A DNA stretch of 64,000 nucleotides from Nitrospinaceae bacterium (GTDB lineage: Bacteria; Nitrospinota_A; UBA7883; JAJDBK01): NCBI GenBank assembly GCA_029261405.1, contig JAJDBK010000079.1, forward strand, positions 62,001-126,000, given 5' to 3'. This document shows, piece after piece, positions 26,066-34,225 of this stretch. Made by a program: the position numbers and the translations under genes. A model generated the notes under the pieces. It searched no databases. It saw only the letters and a program-made list of their open reading frames with translations, and was not told the DNA's origin. Numbering within the stretch: the stretch's first letter is position 1; the number at the start of each line of letters is the position of its first letter.

Positions 26066-29000
26066 TCATGACCCGATCCTCTCCGACCCGGAGATGGTCT
26101 TCAGCAGGTTCTCTGCGTCAAGTTTTACCAGAAAATGATCCACGCCAGCTTCCAACGCAAGGGAGACGTTTTCTTCACCTGAGTAATTTGTAAGCATTAT
26201 TACCGGTTTATTCGGATATTTCCCTTTTACCCAGGTGGTAAATTCATAACCGTTCATATCTGGCATATCAAGGTCGGTTATTACCAGGTCCACATTTGCG
26301 ACATCTTTCATTCCCGCCTTGGCCCCATCGGCCAGGGTCACCTTGTAACCTGCGTCTGTGAGCAGTTCCCGCATGACGTTTCTGTGGGTCATGGAGTCGT
26401 CCACCACCAGAACCTTCAGAGCTTTTCCCATGGTGGTTTCTGTGGGAGCGGGGGCAATGGTCGTCTGGAAACTGACGCTCCTCTTTTCGCTGGCCGAGTC
26501 GATAACCTGCCCCAGGGATATGATTATGGTCACCTGATCCTGGATAATGAGAGCGCTGTCCATATCCAACCTGCCAGCGCTCTTCTGCAGGTCTTTTCGT
26601 TTTATCTTTCTTAACCCGCACAGCTCGTTAACCAGAAGACCAGCCTTGCGACCTTCGTGAGAGACAACCACCAGATAAAGTTTATCCTTGTAGCTCGGAT
26701 AGCTGAATCCTGTTATGTACGGAATTCTGGTTATCGGAAGTATCTCGCTGTTGTATTTGACCACCTCCTGACTTCCGACCCGTTTTACATGCCCCTCCTC
26801 AATAATATCTATATTGTTAATCCCTTTTAATTCAATGCCGTATCTTTCCACACCACCATCGTCCAGAAGAAGAATCAACTCCTCTAGCTCCAGACGGCCC
26901 GCCTTCTTCTCAACTTCAGAGACCTCCAACTCCATGAGTCTGGCCTCTTTCATTATCTGCGCTACGTCGAGAATAAGGGCGATGGCGCCATCTCCCAGGA
27001 TGGTGGCGCCGGAGAGAAACGCCGGCTCGAAGATATCCTTGAGCACGTCGAGCGGTTTTATCAGCACTTCCTCCTGACCAATGGTCCTGTCCACTACAAG
27101 ACCGACCTGCTTGATACCGATCTTTAACACCACCACATCCTGCTGATGCGAGGAAGCGTCATCGCCGTCATCGTCGAGAGCCAGCAGTTTTCGCAAAAAA
27201 ACCACCGGAAGTATCTCGTCTCTCAGGCGAACCACAGGCGCTCCACTGATCTGTTCTATACCGTTGGCTTCTATTCTTATGGTCTCCATGACGGAGAAGA
27301 GAGGGAGCGCAAATCGTTCATCCTTGACCTGGCAAAGCAGGGTCTGCATGATAGCCAGGGTCAGAGGAATCCTTATCTTTACTCCGGCGCCGACACCCAC
27401 CTCCGACTGAAGGTCGATCTGTCCTTTTAGTTGTTCTATATTTGTCTTTACGACATCCATTCCGACTCCACGGCCCGATACGTCGGAGACTTTTTTAGCG
27501 GTGGAGAAACCTGGATGAAAGATCAACGCCAACTTATCCGCCTCGCTTAACCCCTCTGCGGCCGCAACATCGAGAAGCCCCTTTTCCACCGCCAGTCGCT
27601 TGATGACTTCAGGATCGATACCCCGTCCGTCATCCGTTACCTCGATTATGATCGAGTGACCCTCCTGGAAAGCGTTGAGCTTGATCGAACCCCTCCCCGG
27701 TTTACCCGCGTTCATTCGGTCTTCGGGCGACTCGAGACCGTGATCCATGCAGTTACGAATGATGTGCATCAGTGGGTCGGATATCGCCTCGATCAGGTTC
27801 TTGTCAAGCTCCGTCTCAGCGCCGCTTATGATCAGGTCCGCCTCCTTGCCCAAGGCTCTGCAAAGATCGCGAACCACCCGATGAAACTTGCTGAAAATAG
27901 CGCCGACAGGTTGCATTCTTGTGCGCATGACAGCCGACTGTATGCTACCGGTAACCATGTCGAGCTGACCTGCGAGACTGTTAAAGTCGGAAATCTGCTT
28001 TTCTGTCCCCGCCGCTTTAGCGAACCTCTGGCTCAACTGGTTGTACCTGTTGCGCAGAAGGACAAGCTCACCAACGGAGTTCATCAGGTCGTCAAGGCGT
28101 CTGACATTTACCCTGATCGTTGTGATTTTTTCCGTTACGGAAGCTATCGACGCAACCTCCTTTGCAGGCTCGGTCGATGGTGGCTTCTGTTTTGCGGGAG
28201 CGCTTCCCCCTTTGGCGACCGATTCTATCCTCTCGATAAATGTGGAGGTTTCGATATCACCCTCGGTCATGTCCGATTCGAGGTTTTTCTTAAACCTGCG
28301 GAGGATGTCGGTGAACTCGAAGAATAGATCGATAATTCCTTTCGGAAGCGGCTCTTTTTTCTCCCGGTATTTAACCAGGGCCGTTTCCACGGCATGGCAC
28401 AAACCGCCAAGCCGCGAAAAACCGAGAGCGTTGGACATCCCTTTCATATTGTGAATCTGCCGAAAACAGGTATTTAACTCATCGACGTTGGCGTGATCTT
28501 TCTCCAGTTTCAACGTCGATACGTCGAGAACCTCTATATGCTCCCCATACTCCAGAAGGAAGTCGGGCATATAGTTCTCAAGCATCTGTCTGCGCTCGTC
28601 ATCCATCTCCAAAGCCTGCGATTCGGCCTGGGCAGGTTTCTGATGCAACTCCATCAGTTTTTTCATGAGAGGCCCCGTTTCGATATCACCCTCGGTGGCG
28701 GTGTTTTCGAGGCGTCCCTTAAAGTCGCGCAACATATCGTTGAATTCGAAAAAAAGGTCGATAAACTCCTGATTTACAGTGGCGCCACCATCCCGAAAAT
28801 CGGTCAGTGTGGTTTCAGCCGTATGGGCCAGTGTGGAGAGTCTCTCCAACTTCAGGGAGTTTGAGATACCCTTCGTGTTGTGGATGATCCGGAAGACCGC
28901 GTTCAACTGCTCCCCCTCCTCCGGCTCTTTTTCGAGTTGAAGAAGGGCGCTGTCCATTATTTCTATATTTTCACCCAGCTCCTGCAGGAAAACAGCCAGC

Positions 29001-29749
29001 AGTTTAGGCTTGATCGGCTCGGTCTCAACCGGCTCTTTTGATCCTTGATCGGGAGGGTTTTCATTTACCACAGCCTGAATACGCTCCACTATGTCACCCG
29101 TATCCAGCCCCTCATCCGAACAGCTCTTTTTGATCTCATCCCTTCCGGCCCTGAGCAGGTCATTGAAATTAAACAGTGCGTTTATGAGAGCTTCGGGGAG
29201 TTCAGCCCTGCTTTCACGGTAACCTGCCAGGAGCGACTCAATATCGTGACACAGCCCTGAAAGCCTCTCAAACCCCATGGCGTTTGAGATCCCTTTAAGG
29301 TTATGGATCTGTCTGAAACATGTGTTCAGTTCCTCATAAGCCTCCGGGTTGGCTTCAAGCATCAGCAGGGACGAGTCGAGGACTTCCACATGTTCGTTAT
29401 ATTCGAGGAAAAAATCCTCAAGATATTCTTTTATGCCGGGACCGTCTTCCGATGCGGTATCTGAGGTCGATTCGGATTCTTCAGCGGGTTCGGCCTCCGC
29501 AACCGGATCAGTATCCTCGAACTGTTCTGTATCCGCGACAGGCATACCCTCCTCATCAGGTTCGGTCTCCATGACAGGCTCTGAGATCTGCGCAGGCGCC
29601 TCTTCAGTTCTTAAATCCTCGCCGACAGTCTCTGGTTGTCCGGTTTTGTCATCAGAACCGCCACCTGAATCGTGGGTAAAGAACCTGTCAAGGATCTCCT
29701 CGTGGGTACTGAAAGGGTCACTGAACCCCGGTTTTTTCTTTTTAGCCAT
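26066..29749 (-). CDS. cheA: Hybrid CheA with three HPt domains, two CheW-like domains and a receiver
   Basis: The 1227-residue core kinase. An acidic tail (~30-100) precedes three HPt domains with HxxKG motifs at His149, His290 and His433. The first and third are closely related ('NTCFRQIHN..KG'). Dimerisation helices start near 541, then the ATPase ('RNCMDHGLE', 'DDGRGID', 'GRGVGMDVV'), then two CheW-like domains (~780-920 and ~950-1090) and a receiver from 1111 with phospho-Asp about 1159. It overlaps the ParA gene by eight bases. The plan resembles the ChpA/FrzE-type kinases used in surface motility. Confidence 0.95.
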   Translation of the reverse strand: MAKKKKPGFSDPFSTHEEILDRFFTHDSGGGSDDKTGQPETVGEDLRTEEAPAQISEPVMETEPDEEGMPVADTEQFEDTDPVAEAEPAEESESTSDTASEDGPGIKEYLEDFFLEYNEHVEVLDSSLLMLEANPEAYEELNTCFRQIHNLKGISNAMGFERLSGLCHDIESLLAGYRESRAELPEALINALFNFNDLLRAGRDEIKKSCSDEGLDTGDIVERIQAVVNENPPDQGSKEPVETEPIKPKLLAVFLQELGENIEIMDSALLQLEKEPEEGEQLNAVFRIIHNTKGISNSLKLERLSTLAHTAETTLTDFRDGGATVNQEFIDLFFEFNDMLRDFKGRLENTATEGDIETGPLMKKLMELHQKPAQAESQALEMDDERRQMLENYMPDFLLEYGEHIEVLDVSTLKLEKDHANVDELNTCFRQIHNMKGMSNALGFSRLGGLCHAVETALVKYREKKEPLPKGIIDLFFEFTDILRRFKKNLESDMTEGDIETSTFIERIESVAKGGSAPAKQKPPSTEPAKEVASIASVTEKITTIRVNVRRLDDLMNSVGELVLLRNRYNQLSQRFAKAAGTEKQISDFNSLAGQLDMVTGSIQSAVMRTRMQPVGAIFSKFHRVVRDLCRALGKEADLIISGAETELDKNLIEAISDPLMHIIRNCMDHGLESPEDRMNAGKPGRGSIKLNAFQEGHSIIIEVTDDGRGIDPEVIKRLAVEKGLLDVAAAEGLSEADKLALIFHPGFSTAKKVSDVSGRGVGMDVVKTNIEQLKGQIDLQSEVGVGAGVKIRIPLTLAIMQTLLCQVKDERFALPLFSVMETIRIEANGIEQISGAPVVRLRDEILPVVFLRKLLALDDDGDDASSHQQDVVVLKIGIKQVGLVVDRTIGQEEVLIKPLDVLKDIFEPAFLSGATILGDGAIALILDVAQIMKEARLMELEVSEVEKKAGRLELEELILLLDDGGVERYGIELKGINNIDIIEEGHVKRVGSQEVVKYNSEILPITRIPYITGFSYPSYKDKLYLVVVSHEGRKAGLLVNELCGLRKIKRKDLQKSAGRLDMDSALIIQDQVTIIISLGQVIDSASEKRSVSFQTTIAPAPTETTMGKALKVLVVDDSMTHRNVMRELLTDAGYKVTLADGAKAGMKDVANVDLVITDLDMPDMNGYEFTTWVKGKYPNKPVIMLTNYSGEENVSLALEAGVDHFLVKLDAENLLKTISGSERIGS

Positions 29750-30482
29750 TTAACGCTCTATCAACTATTTTCATGTAATCTTCCGCGCCATACGATTTTG
29801 GAGCGTAGGTAAAAATATCCTGATGGGCGCCCACAGACTCGGCAAGAGTCACGTTCTTTCTCACCGGAGTAGTCACCTTGTCACCGAAGTGTCGAGACAG
29901 GGTTTCGAGCACTTCCTGACTCTTCCGATCCCTCTTATCATAGAAGGTAGGTATTACCATCGAAACTTTCACCTCATGCCCCATTTTATCCCTGACCCAG
30001 GTAAGATTGTCTATCACCTCTCTGGCGCCTACCAGAGAGAGATAATCCATGGAGACCGGAACCACCGCTTCGGTCGAATAGAGCATTGCGTTGAGGTTGA
30101 TAAGATTCAGGGAAGGCGCGCAGTCGAGGATCACAAAGTCGGCGTTGCTGACAGGCGCCAGAGCTTTCGACAAAACTTTCTCCCTCCCCTCCCCCATGCC
30201 GGCCATGACGATTTCAGACTGAGCCAGGGTTTTATCGCTGGGTGTCACCAGCAGGTTGTTGTTTAGCGGGTAGGAGCATTCGTCAAACCCGGCGTTCTCC
30301 ACAAGCAGATGGTAGAGGTTTTTTTCGTAGGGAATGTCGAACCAGACGGCGACGTTACCCTGCGGGTCGAGATCCACGAGAAGTACTTTTTTGCCTTTGC
30401 GAGACAAACCAACGGCCAGCATAGCCGCCGACGTGGTCTTTCCCGCCCCCCCCTTCTGGTTTATGACGACTATTTTTCGCAT
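29742..30482 (-). CDS. ParA/MinD-family ATPase of the chemotaxis operon (ParC-like)
   Basis: A 246-residue Soj/ParA ATPase with the deviant Walker A 'KGGAGKTTSAAML' at residues 10-22, Walker A' 'VDLDPQGN' and Walker B 'VILDCAPSL'. In Vibrio (ParC) and Rhodobacter (PpfA) such proteins inside che operons place the chemoreceptor arrays in the cell and in daughter cells. It is coupled to cheW (1-base overlap) and cheA (8-base overlap). No ParB partner gene is present, which fits this role rather than chromosome segregation. Confidence 0.9.
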   Translation of the reverse strand: MRKIVVINQKGGAGKTTSAAMLAVGLSRKGKKVLLVDLDPQGNVAVWFDIPYEKNLYHLLVENAGFDECSYPLNNNLLVTPSDKTLAQSEIVMAGMGEGREKVLSKALAPVSNADFVILDCAPSLNLINLNAMLYSTEAVVPVSMDYLSLVGAREVIDNLTWVRDKMGHEVKVSMVIPTFYDKRDRKSQEVLETLSRHFGDKVTTPVRKNVTLAESVGAHQDIFTYAPKSYGAEDYMKIVDRALNG

Positions 30483-30967
30483 CAGTCGCGCCGGTTTGAC
30501 CCGGCGTCCGCAATGGGATCGGCCTTCAATAGCGTATGACCGGTGTCAAAGATAAAACTCTTGATATCCACAAGAACAACAAGAGCGCCAGTCTCCTTGA
30601 AAACACCATGGATATGACGCAACTCAATAATGGTTGTTTCCGAACGGACCGGCTCAATCTTCCCTTTCGGTATTTCGATAACGTTGGCAAGGGAGTCGAT
30701 CAGAACCCCTATGACCCTTGTCTCGTCAAGTTTACAGATTATTGTGCGCGAATTTTCCCCGATACTGGTCCTCGCGAAACCGAGCTTCACGCTAAGATCG
30801 ACCAGGGGAACGATCATGCCTCTCAGGTTTATCACCCCCACCAGAAATTCGGGAGCGTTTGGCACCCTTGTGACCCGAAACTCTCCGGGCAGAACAATCT
30901 CCTGAACCGTGAGAATATCGATTCCAAAAAGCTCGTCTTCAAGGGAAAATCTTATATACTTCGACAT
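30482..30967 (-). CDS. cheW: Chemotaxis coupling protein CheW
   Basis: A 161-residue CheW from the ATG at 30967 (a TTG at 30976 is also open). It links receptors to CheA. Typical segments are 'YIRFSLEDELFGIDILTVQEIV', 'FLVGVINLRGMIVPLVDL' and 'IGVLIDSLANVIEIP'. The core ends near residue 140, followed by a short tail. It is the first gene of the minus-strand operon and is divergent from the receptor gene, with about 275 bases between. The shared intergenic region could coordinate receptor and pathway expression. Confidence 0.93.
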   Translation of the reverse strand: MSKYIRFSLEDELFGIDILTVQEIVLPGEFRVTRVPNAPEFLVGVINLRGMIVPLVDLSVKLGFARTSIGENSRTIICKLDETRVIGVLIDSLANVIEIPKGKIEPVRSETTIIELRHIHGVFKETGALVVLVDIKSFIFDTGHTLLKADPIADAGSNRRD

Positions 30968-31086
30968 TTTTACCAATCAAGAGCGTGCATGGCAATTCAA
31001 ACTTGGGAATAACAATTTAACGCCGTTTTTGACTAAACTATATTATCATTGTAAAGGTTTGATTGAAAAAACATTAATAAAACTTT

Positions 31087-31152
31087 TCCGGGGCGCGGGG
31101 TGGGTATGGAGCCTGCGGACTGTCAGGTTCGATCTTTCCAGGGCGCCCCGGA
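31087..31152 (+). ncRNA. Candidate structured RNA in the leader of the receptor gene
   Basis: TCCGGGGCGC (31087-31096) is perfectly complementary to GCGCCCCGGA (31143-31152). Between them GAGCCTG pairs with CAGGTTC around an eight-base loop, leaving G-rich and pyrimidine-rich single strands in the junction. It lies about 90 bases before the receptor ATG. It does not match the c-di-GMP, preQ1 or M-box riboswitch signatures that I know. Fold and position are seen; a regulatory function is inference. Confidence 0.4.
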
Positions 31153-31242
31153 CAGAAGAATGATTTGCGCCGACACAGCGCTTTGTTATACGTTGGTCTG
31201 ATCGGGAACCCTGGAATCTCAACTCACATTAAACGAAAATTG

Positions 31243-32829
31243 ATGAAAAACTTTATACGTAGCGCAAAGTTAAACAAGGCGTTATTTTTCAACAATCGGA
31301 AGTTGGGAAAATCGCTTGAGGTCCAGGTTCTGGGCCTTATAGCGATCGTTTTTACTCTCTTTTCCGCATTCAACGTATACGTCTCCTACCACGAACAGAA
31401 GGTCCAGGCGCTCAACCAGGCGAGAAGGCAGGCTTCCGCCATAGCCGACTCCGTTTTCAGTTCTCTGAACTCCCTGATGGTTCAGGACTCCATGGACAAG
31501 AGGAAGTTCTACCTGAAACTGCTAAAACTTACCACCGGAGACCTTGATCACCTGCGTGTTTTCAGGAGCGATTCGGTGGTCACACAGTTCGGCCCCGGCC
31601 TTCCTGGAGAACAGCCGATCGACGAACTCGATTTCGAGGTTCTCAGAACGGGAAAAATGGTCACCAGACTTCTGGAGAAAGAGGGAGGAAGAAAATTAAG
31701 GTTCGTTGTGCCTTTTCTTATGTCCGAAGACAGGGGAGGTGTCAATTGCCTCGAATGTCACAACGGCAAACCGGGAGATGTGAACGGCGCCATCAGTATG
31801 GTCCTGTCTCTGGACAGCATGGATACAGCGGCTTTCAACGGTTTTGTCAAACTTGTCATTCTGAACCTGGCCGGGCTTGTGATCATGTTGGCGATGGTCA
31901 TGTATGTGCTCTACCGGCTTGTCCTCACCCCGCTCTCGAAACTCAGAAAAGGTATAGAAACCATCGAAGTGGAGTCTAACCTGGGTAAAACTATCGACGT
32001 GGACTCCGAAAACGAGGTTGGGCTTACCGCCTCGGCCTTCAACAAGATGATCCACAAGTTTCACGGAATAATAAACCATATGGCAAGCCTGGCTGACCAT
32101 CTGGCGGCGGCGACGACCGAACTATCGTTCGCTACGGAACAGAGCACCGGTCAGGCCGAGGTCCAGTCCCGAAAAGTCACCGAGATGTCCGGCTCTATCG
32201 AAGAGGTGAATAAAGCGATATCGAGCATCGCCGGTAACGCCGTAGAGATGGCCAAGAGGACAGAGCTTACCCGGCGTAACGCCATGAGTGGCGGGAAAAT
32301 CATCTCCGGTAGTTCCGCTGACATTGAAAAACTCTCCCACTACTCGCAGAAGATCGGCAACATTCTTCTGGTGATCGACGACATTGCCAAAAAGACCGAC
32401 CTTCTGGCCATCAACGCCGCTATCGAAGCGGCGAACGCCGGGGAACAGGGGAAAGGATTTGCGGTAGTAGCCGACGAGGTTCGCAAACTTGCCGAACGGA
32501 CTACCAGCGCCACAAGCGAGATAAGCCTTATGATTCAGGATATCCAGCAGTTTACCAACACCGCTTCAGAATCGATGAAGGGGAGTAGCAATGTCATGAA
32601 CAAAATTATCGTAGACACCACCAAAGTGAACCAGATGGTTGACCTTATTGCCGTCGCTACGGAGAAACAAGCCGGGATAATTAACGAAATGCTCGGCGCA
32701 GCGACTACCGTAAAAGAGTATAGCGAAGGTTTTGTGCGCTCGGCGGGGCAATCGAGAACCGTCGCCGGCGAACTTAGCGATCAGTCGATCAAACTTCAGG
32801 AAGTGGTCGATCAGTTCAAGACAAAATAG
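31243..32829 (+). CDS. Methyl-accepting chemotaxis protein with periplasmic heme-c motif
   Basis: From the ATG at 31243 the receptor has 528 residues; the frame opens at 31165 but the extra residues are not receptor-like. TM1 is near 27-47 and TM2 near 203-227. Between them the periplasmic sensor carries CLECH at 169-173, a c-type heme site as in Tll0287/DUF3365-like sensors and the Geobacter heme receptors. HAMP follows TM2, then the coiled-coil signalling domain with the hairpin '[43 protein letters not shown]' region. It may sense redox state, oxygen or nitric oxide and feed the divergent CheA. Confidence 0.93.
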   Translation: MKNFIRSAKLNKALFFNNRKLGKSLEVQVLGLIAIVFTLFSAFNVYVSYHEQKVQALNQARRQASAIADSVFSSLNSLMVQDSMDKRKFYLKLLKLTTGDLDHLRVFRSDSVVTQFGPGLPGEQPIDELDFEVLRTGKMVTRLLEKEGGRKLRFVVPFLMSEDRGGVNCLECHNGKPGDVNGAISMVLSLDSMDTAAFNGFVKLVILNLAGLVIMLAMVMYVLYRLVLTPLSKLRKGIETIEVESNLGKTIDVDSENEVGLTASAFNKMIHKFHGIINHMASLADHLAAATTELSFATEQSTGQAEVQSRKVTEMSGSIEEVNKAISSIAGNAVEMAKRTELTRRNAMSGGKIISGSSADIEKLSHYSQKIGNILLVIDDIAKKTDLLAINAAIEAANAGEQGKGFAVVADEVRKLAERTTSATSEISLMIQDIQQFTNTASESMKGSSNVMNKIIVDTTKVNQMVDLIAVATEKQAGIINEMLGAATTVKEYSEGFVRSAGQSRTVAGELSDQSIKLQEVVDQFKTK

Positions 32830-32872
32830 CGAGTAGCGCGGCCACAGCGAGTAGCGCGGCCACAGCGAGTGG
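32829..32872. repeat. 18-bp tandem repeat after the receptor gene
   Basis: The unit GCGAGTAGCGCGGCCACA occurs twice in a row (32829-32846, 32847-32864) and a third copy is partial. It starts in the last base of the receptor stop codon and fills the gap to the convergent dCTP deaminase gene. The unit shares the 'GCGGCCACAGCGA' style with the palindrome patch near 51.85 kb. Confidence 0.75.
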
Positions 32873-32915
32873 AGCCGCTTCTCTAACGAACTTCCAGCTC
32901 TGACAAACTCCCGGA

Positions 32916-34109
32916 TCAACCCTTCGTTTTGAACAGCTTGGAGAGTTTTAGCGATTGGTTGTGGTAGTTGGACCCTATCTCTGCGCCGTAATATATCTCC
33001 GGTTTCGACCTCATCGGCTCGTATTTCATTTTGAAGAGGATCTGGCCGCTCTCTATAATGAACGGAACATCATGCGGCCGCACCTCCAGCACCGCCCTGG
33101 TCCCTTTAACTTCTCCGTTCAGGCCGTACCCGAATCCGGGATCGAAAAAACCGGCGTAGTGTGTCCGCAGTTCACCACTGCCTGCGTCAAACTCCACCAT
33201 CTCCGCCGCATAGTCCAAAGGAATGCGGATCAGTTCTTTTGAGGCGAATATATAAAACTCCTCCGGTTCGAGGATCAGCCGCCCGTTTTTAGGTGGGTGG
33301 ATCGTTTCCCAGAAATCATCCGTGTCGTATTCACCAACTCGCTCAAGGTCGAGTACCTGACTGTTCTTCTTTGTTTTATACCCAATGACACCGCCGTTCT
33401 CCAACGAAGAGTCGAGGTTCACGCTCATAAGCAGTCCGTCCCGCCCGATATGACCATGGTGATCCCCTATGAAATGACCGTTACCGTCGTAGAGAAGCTC
33501 CTCTTTCCTGTACAGACCCCTGAAGTCCGATCCGTGAACATAGCGCCTTCTGGTAACGAGTTCAGATTCAAATATTTCCCGCTGATCGGGCGCCGACTCC
33601 TCCGGGGTGACATTGTAGAGCCTCAACTGGTTAAGGCGCTGACCTGTTTTTACTTTTATGGTGAACGACCGGGGGACCACCTCAAGGTAGAGACCGCCAT
33701 GGTACCCGGGAGTGATCTCCTCAAATCTTTTCGCATGGTCTGATATCACACGGGTAAAGACATCCAGCCTGCCGGTGGAGCTTTTCGGGTTGGTCTTCCC
33801 CATAAGGTAGCTTGGCAAGGAGAGCTGTTCCATCAGGGGAATAAGGTAGACAGCCCCCTTTTCGAGGATGCCACCAGACCTCAAATCGACCTCGTACATC
33901 ACAAGCTCGCTCATCCGCTCTTCGACAGCGCCATTCTGTGGCAGAAAACTCGATTGGATTCTGTAACCCACGGATCCCAATGTAAGATCGATGGAGGCTG
34001 GTTGCAGGATGCCGACAGACTCCGCAGGGGCGCCTGTTATTACACCCCGCCCGATCAGGACCTGTAACTCCTGGGAGGGTAGAACCCCTCCGTGAAATCG
34101 ACTATTCAT
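32916..34109 (-). CDS. dcd: 2'-deoxycytidine 5'-triphosphate deaminase (double-domain type)
   Basis: A 397-residue protein of the long DCD family, about twice the length of E. coli Dcd. It converts dCTP to dUTP for thymidylate synthesis. Both halves contain a dUTPase-fold repeat: the first has 'ILQPASIDLTLGSVGYRI' and 'MGKTNPKSSTGRLDVFTRVISD', the second 'EEFYIFASKELIRIPLDYAAEMVEFDAGSGELRTHYAGFFDPGFGYG'. The substrate serine-rich 'NPKSSTGRLD' loop is intact. The gene is divergent from ilvB. The same family occurs in alphaproteobacteria and some other phyla. Confidence 0.88.
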   Translation of the reverse strand: MNSRFHGGVLPSQELQVLIGRGVITGAPAESVGILQPASIDLTLGSVGYRIQSSFLPQNGAVEERMSELVMYEVDLRSGGILEKGAVYLIPLMEQLSLPSYLMGKTNPKSSTGRLDVFTRVISDHAKRFEEITPGYHGGLYLEVVPRSFTIKVKTGQRLNQLRLYNVTPEESAPDQREIFESELVTRRRYVHGSDFRGLYRKEELLYDGNGHFIGDHHGHIGRDGLLMSVNLDSSLENGGVIGYKTKKNSQVLDLERVGEYDTDDFWETIHPPKNGRLILEPEEFYIFASKELIRIPLDYAAEMVEFDAGSGELRTHYAGFFDPGFGYGLNGEVKGTRAVLEVRPHDVPFIIESGQILFKMKYEPMRSKPEIYYGAEIGSNYHNQSLKLSKLFKTKG

Positions 34110-34149
34110 ATAACTTCAGTATATTTGTTTATGGTCAAGAATCTAGAAT

Positions 34150-34178
34150 TTGACTAGCGAAGCGACGTATTATATTAT
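34150..34178 (+). promoter_or_regulatory. Sigma-70 promoter of the ilvB operon
   Basis: A -35 TTGACT (34150-34155) and a -10 TATTAT (34173-34178) are separated by exactly 17 bases. Transcription would start near 34185, about 40 bases before the ilvB ATG. The leader is too short for a classical ilv attenuator peptide, and no T-box is seen. Confidence 0.7.
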
Positions 34179-34225
34179 TTCCAATTCACTTTGGATTGCA
34201 AATATATCAAAGGATAGCTGTTTAT

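Noticed and set aside
31087-31152. tRNA or tRNA-Sec-like gene (contains GGTTCGATC and a 10-base end stem)
   Set aside because: There is no T-arm pairing, no seven-base anticodon loop and the total length is about 66 bases.
31087-31152. c-di-GMP (GEMM) riboswitch
   Set aside because: The conserved CACGCACAGGGCAAACC-type core and the tetraloop-receptor arrangement are absent.
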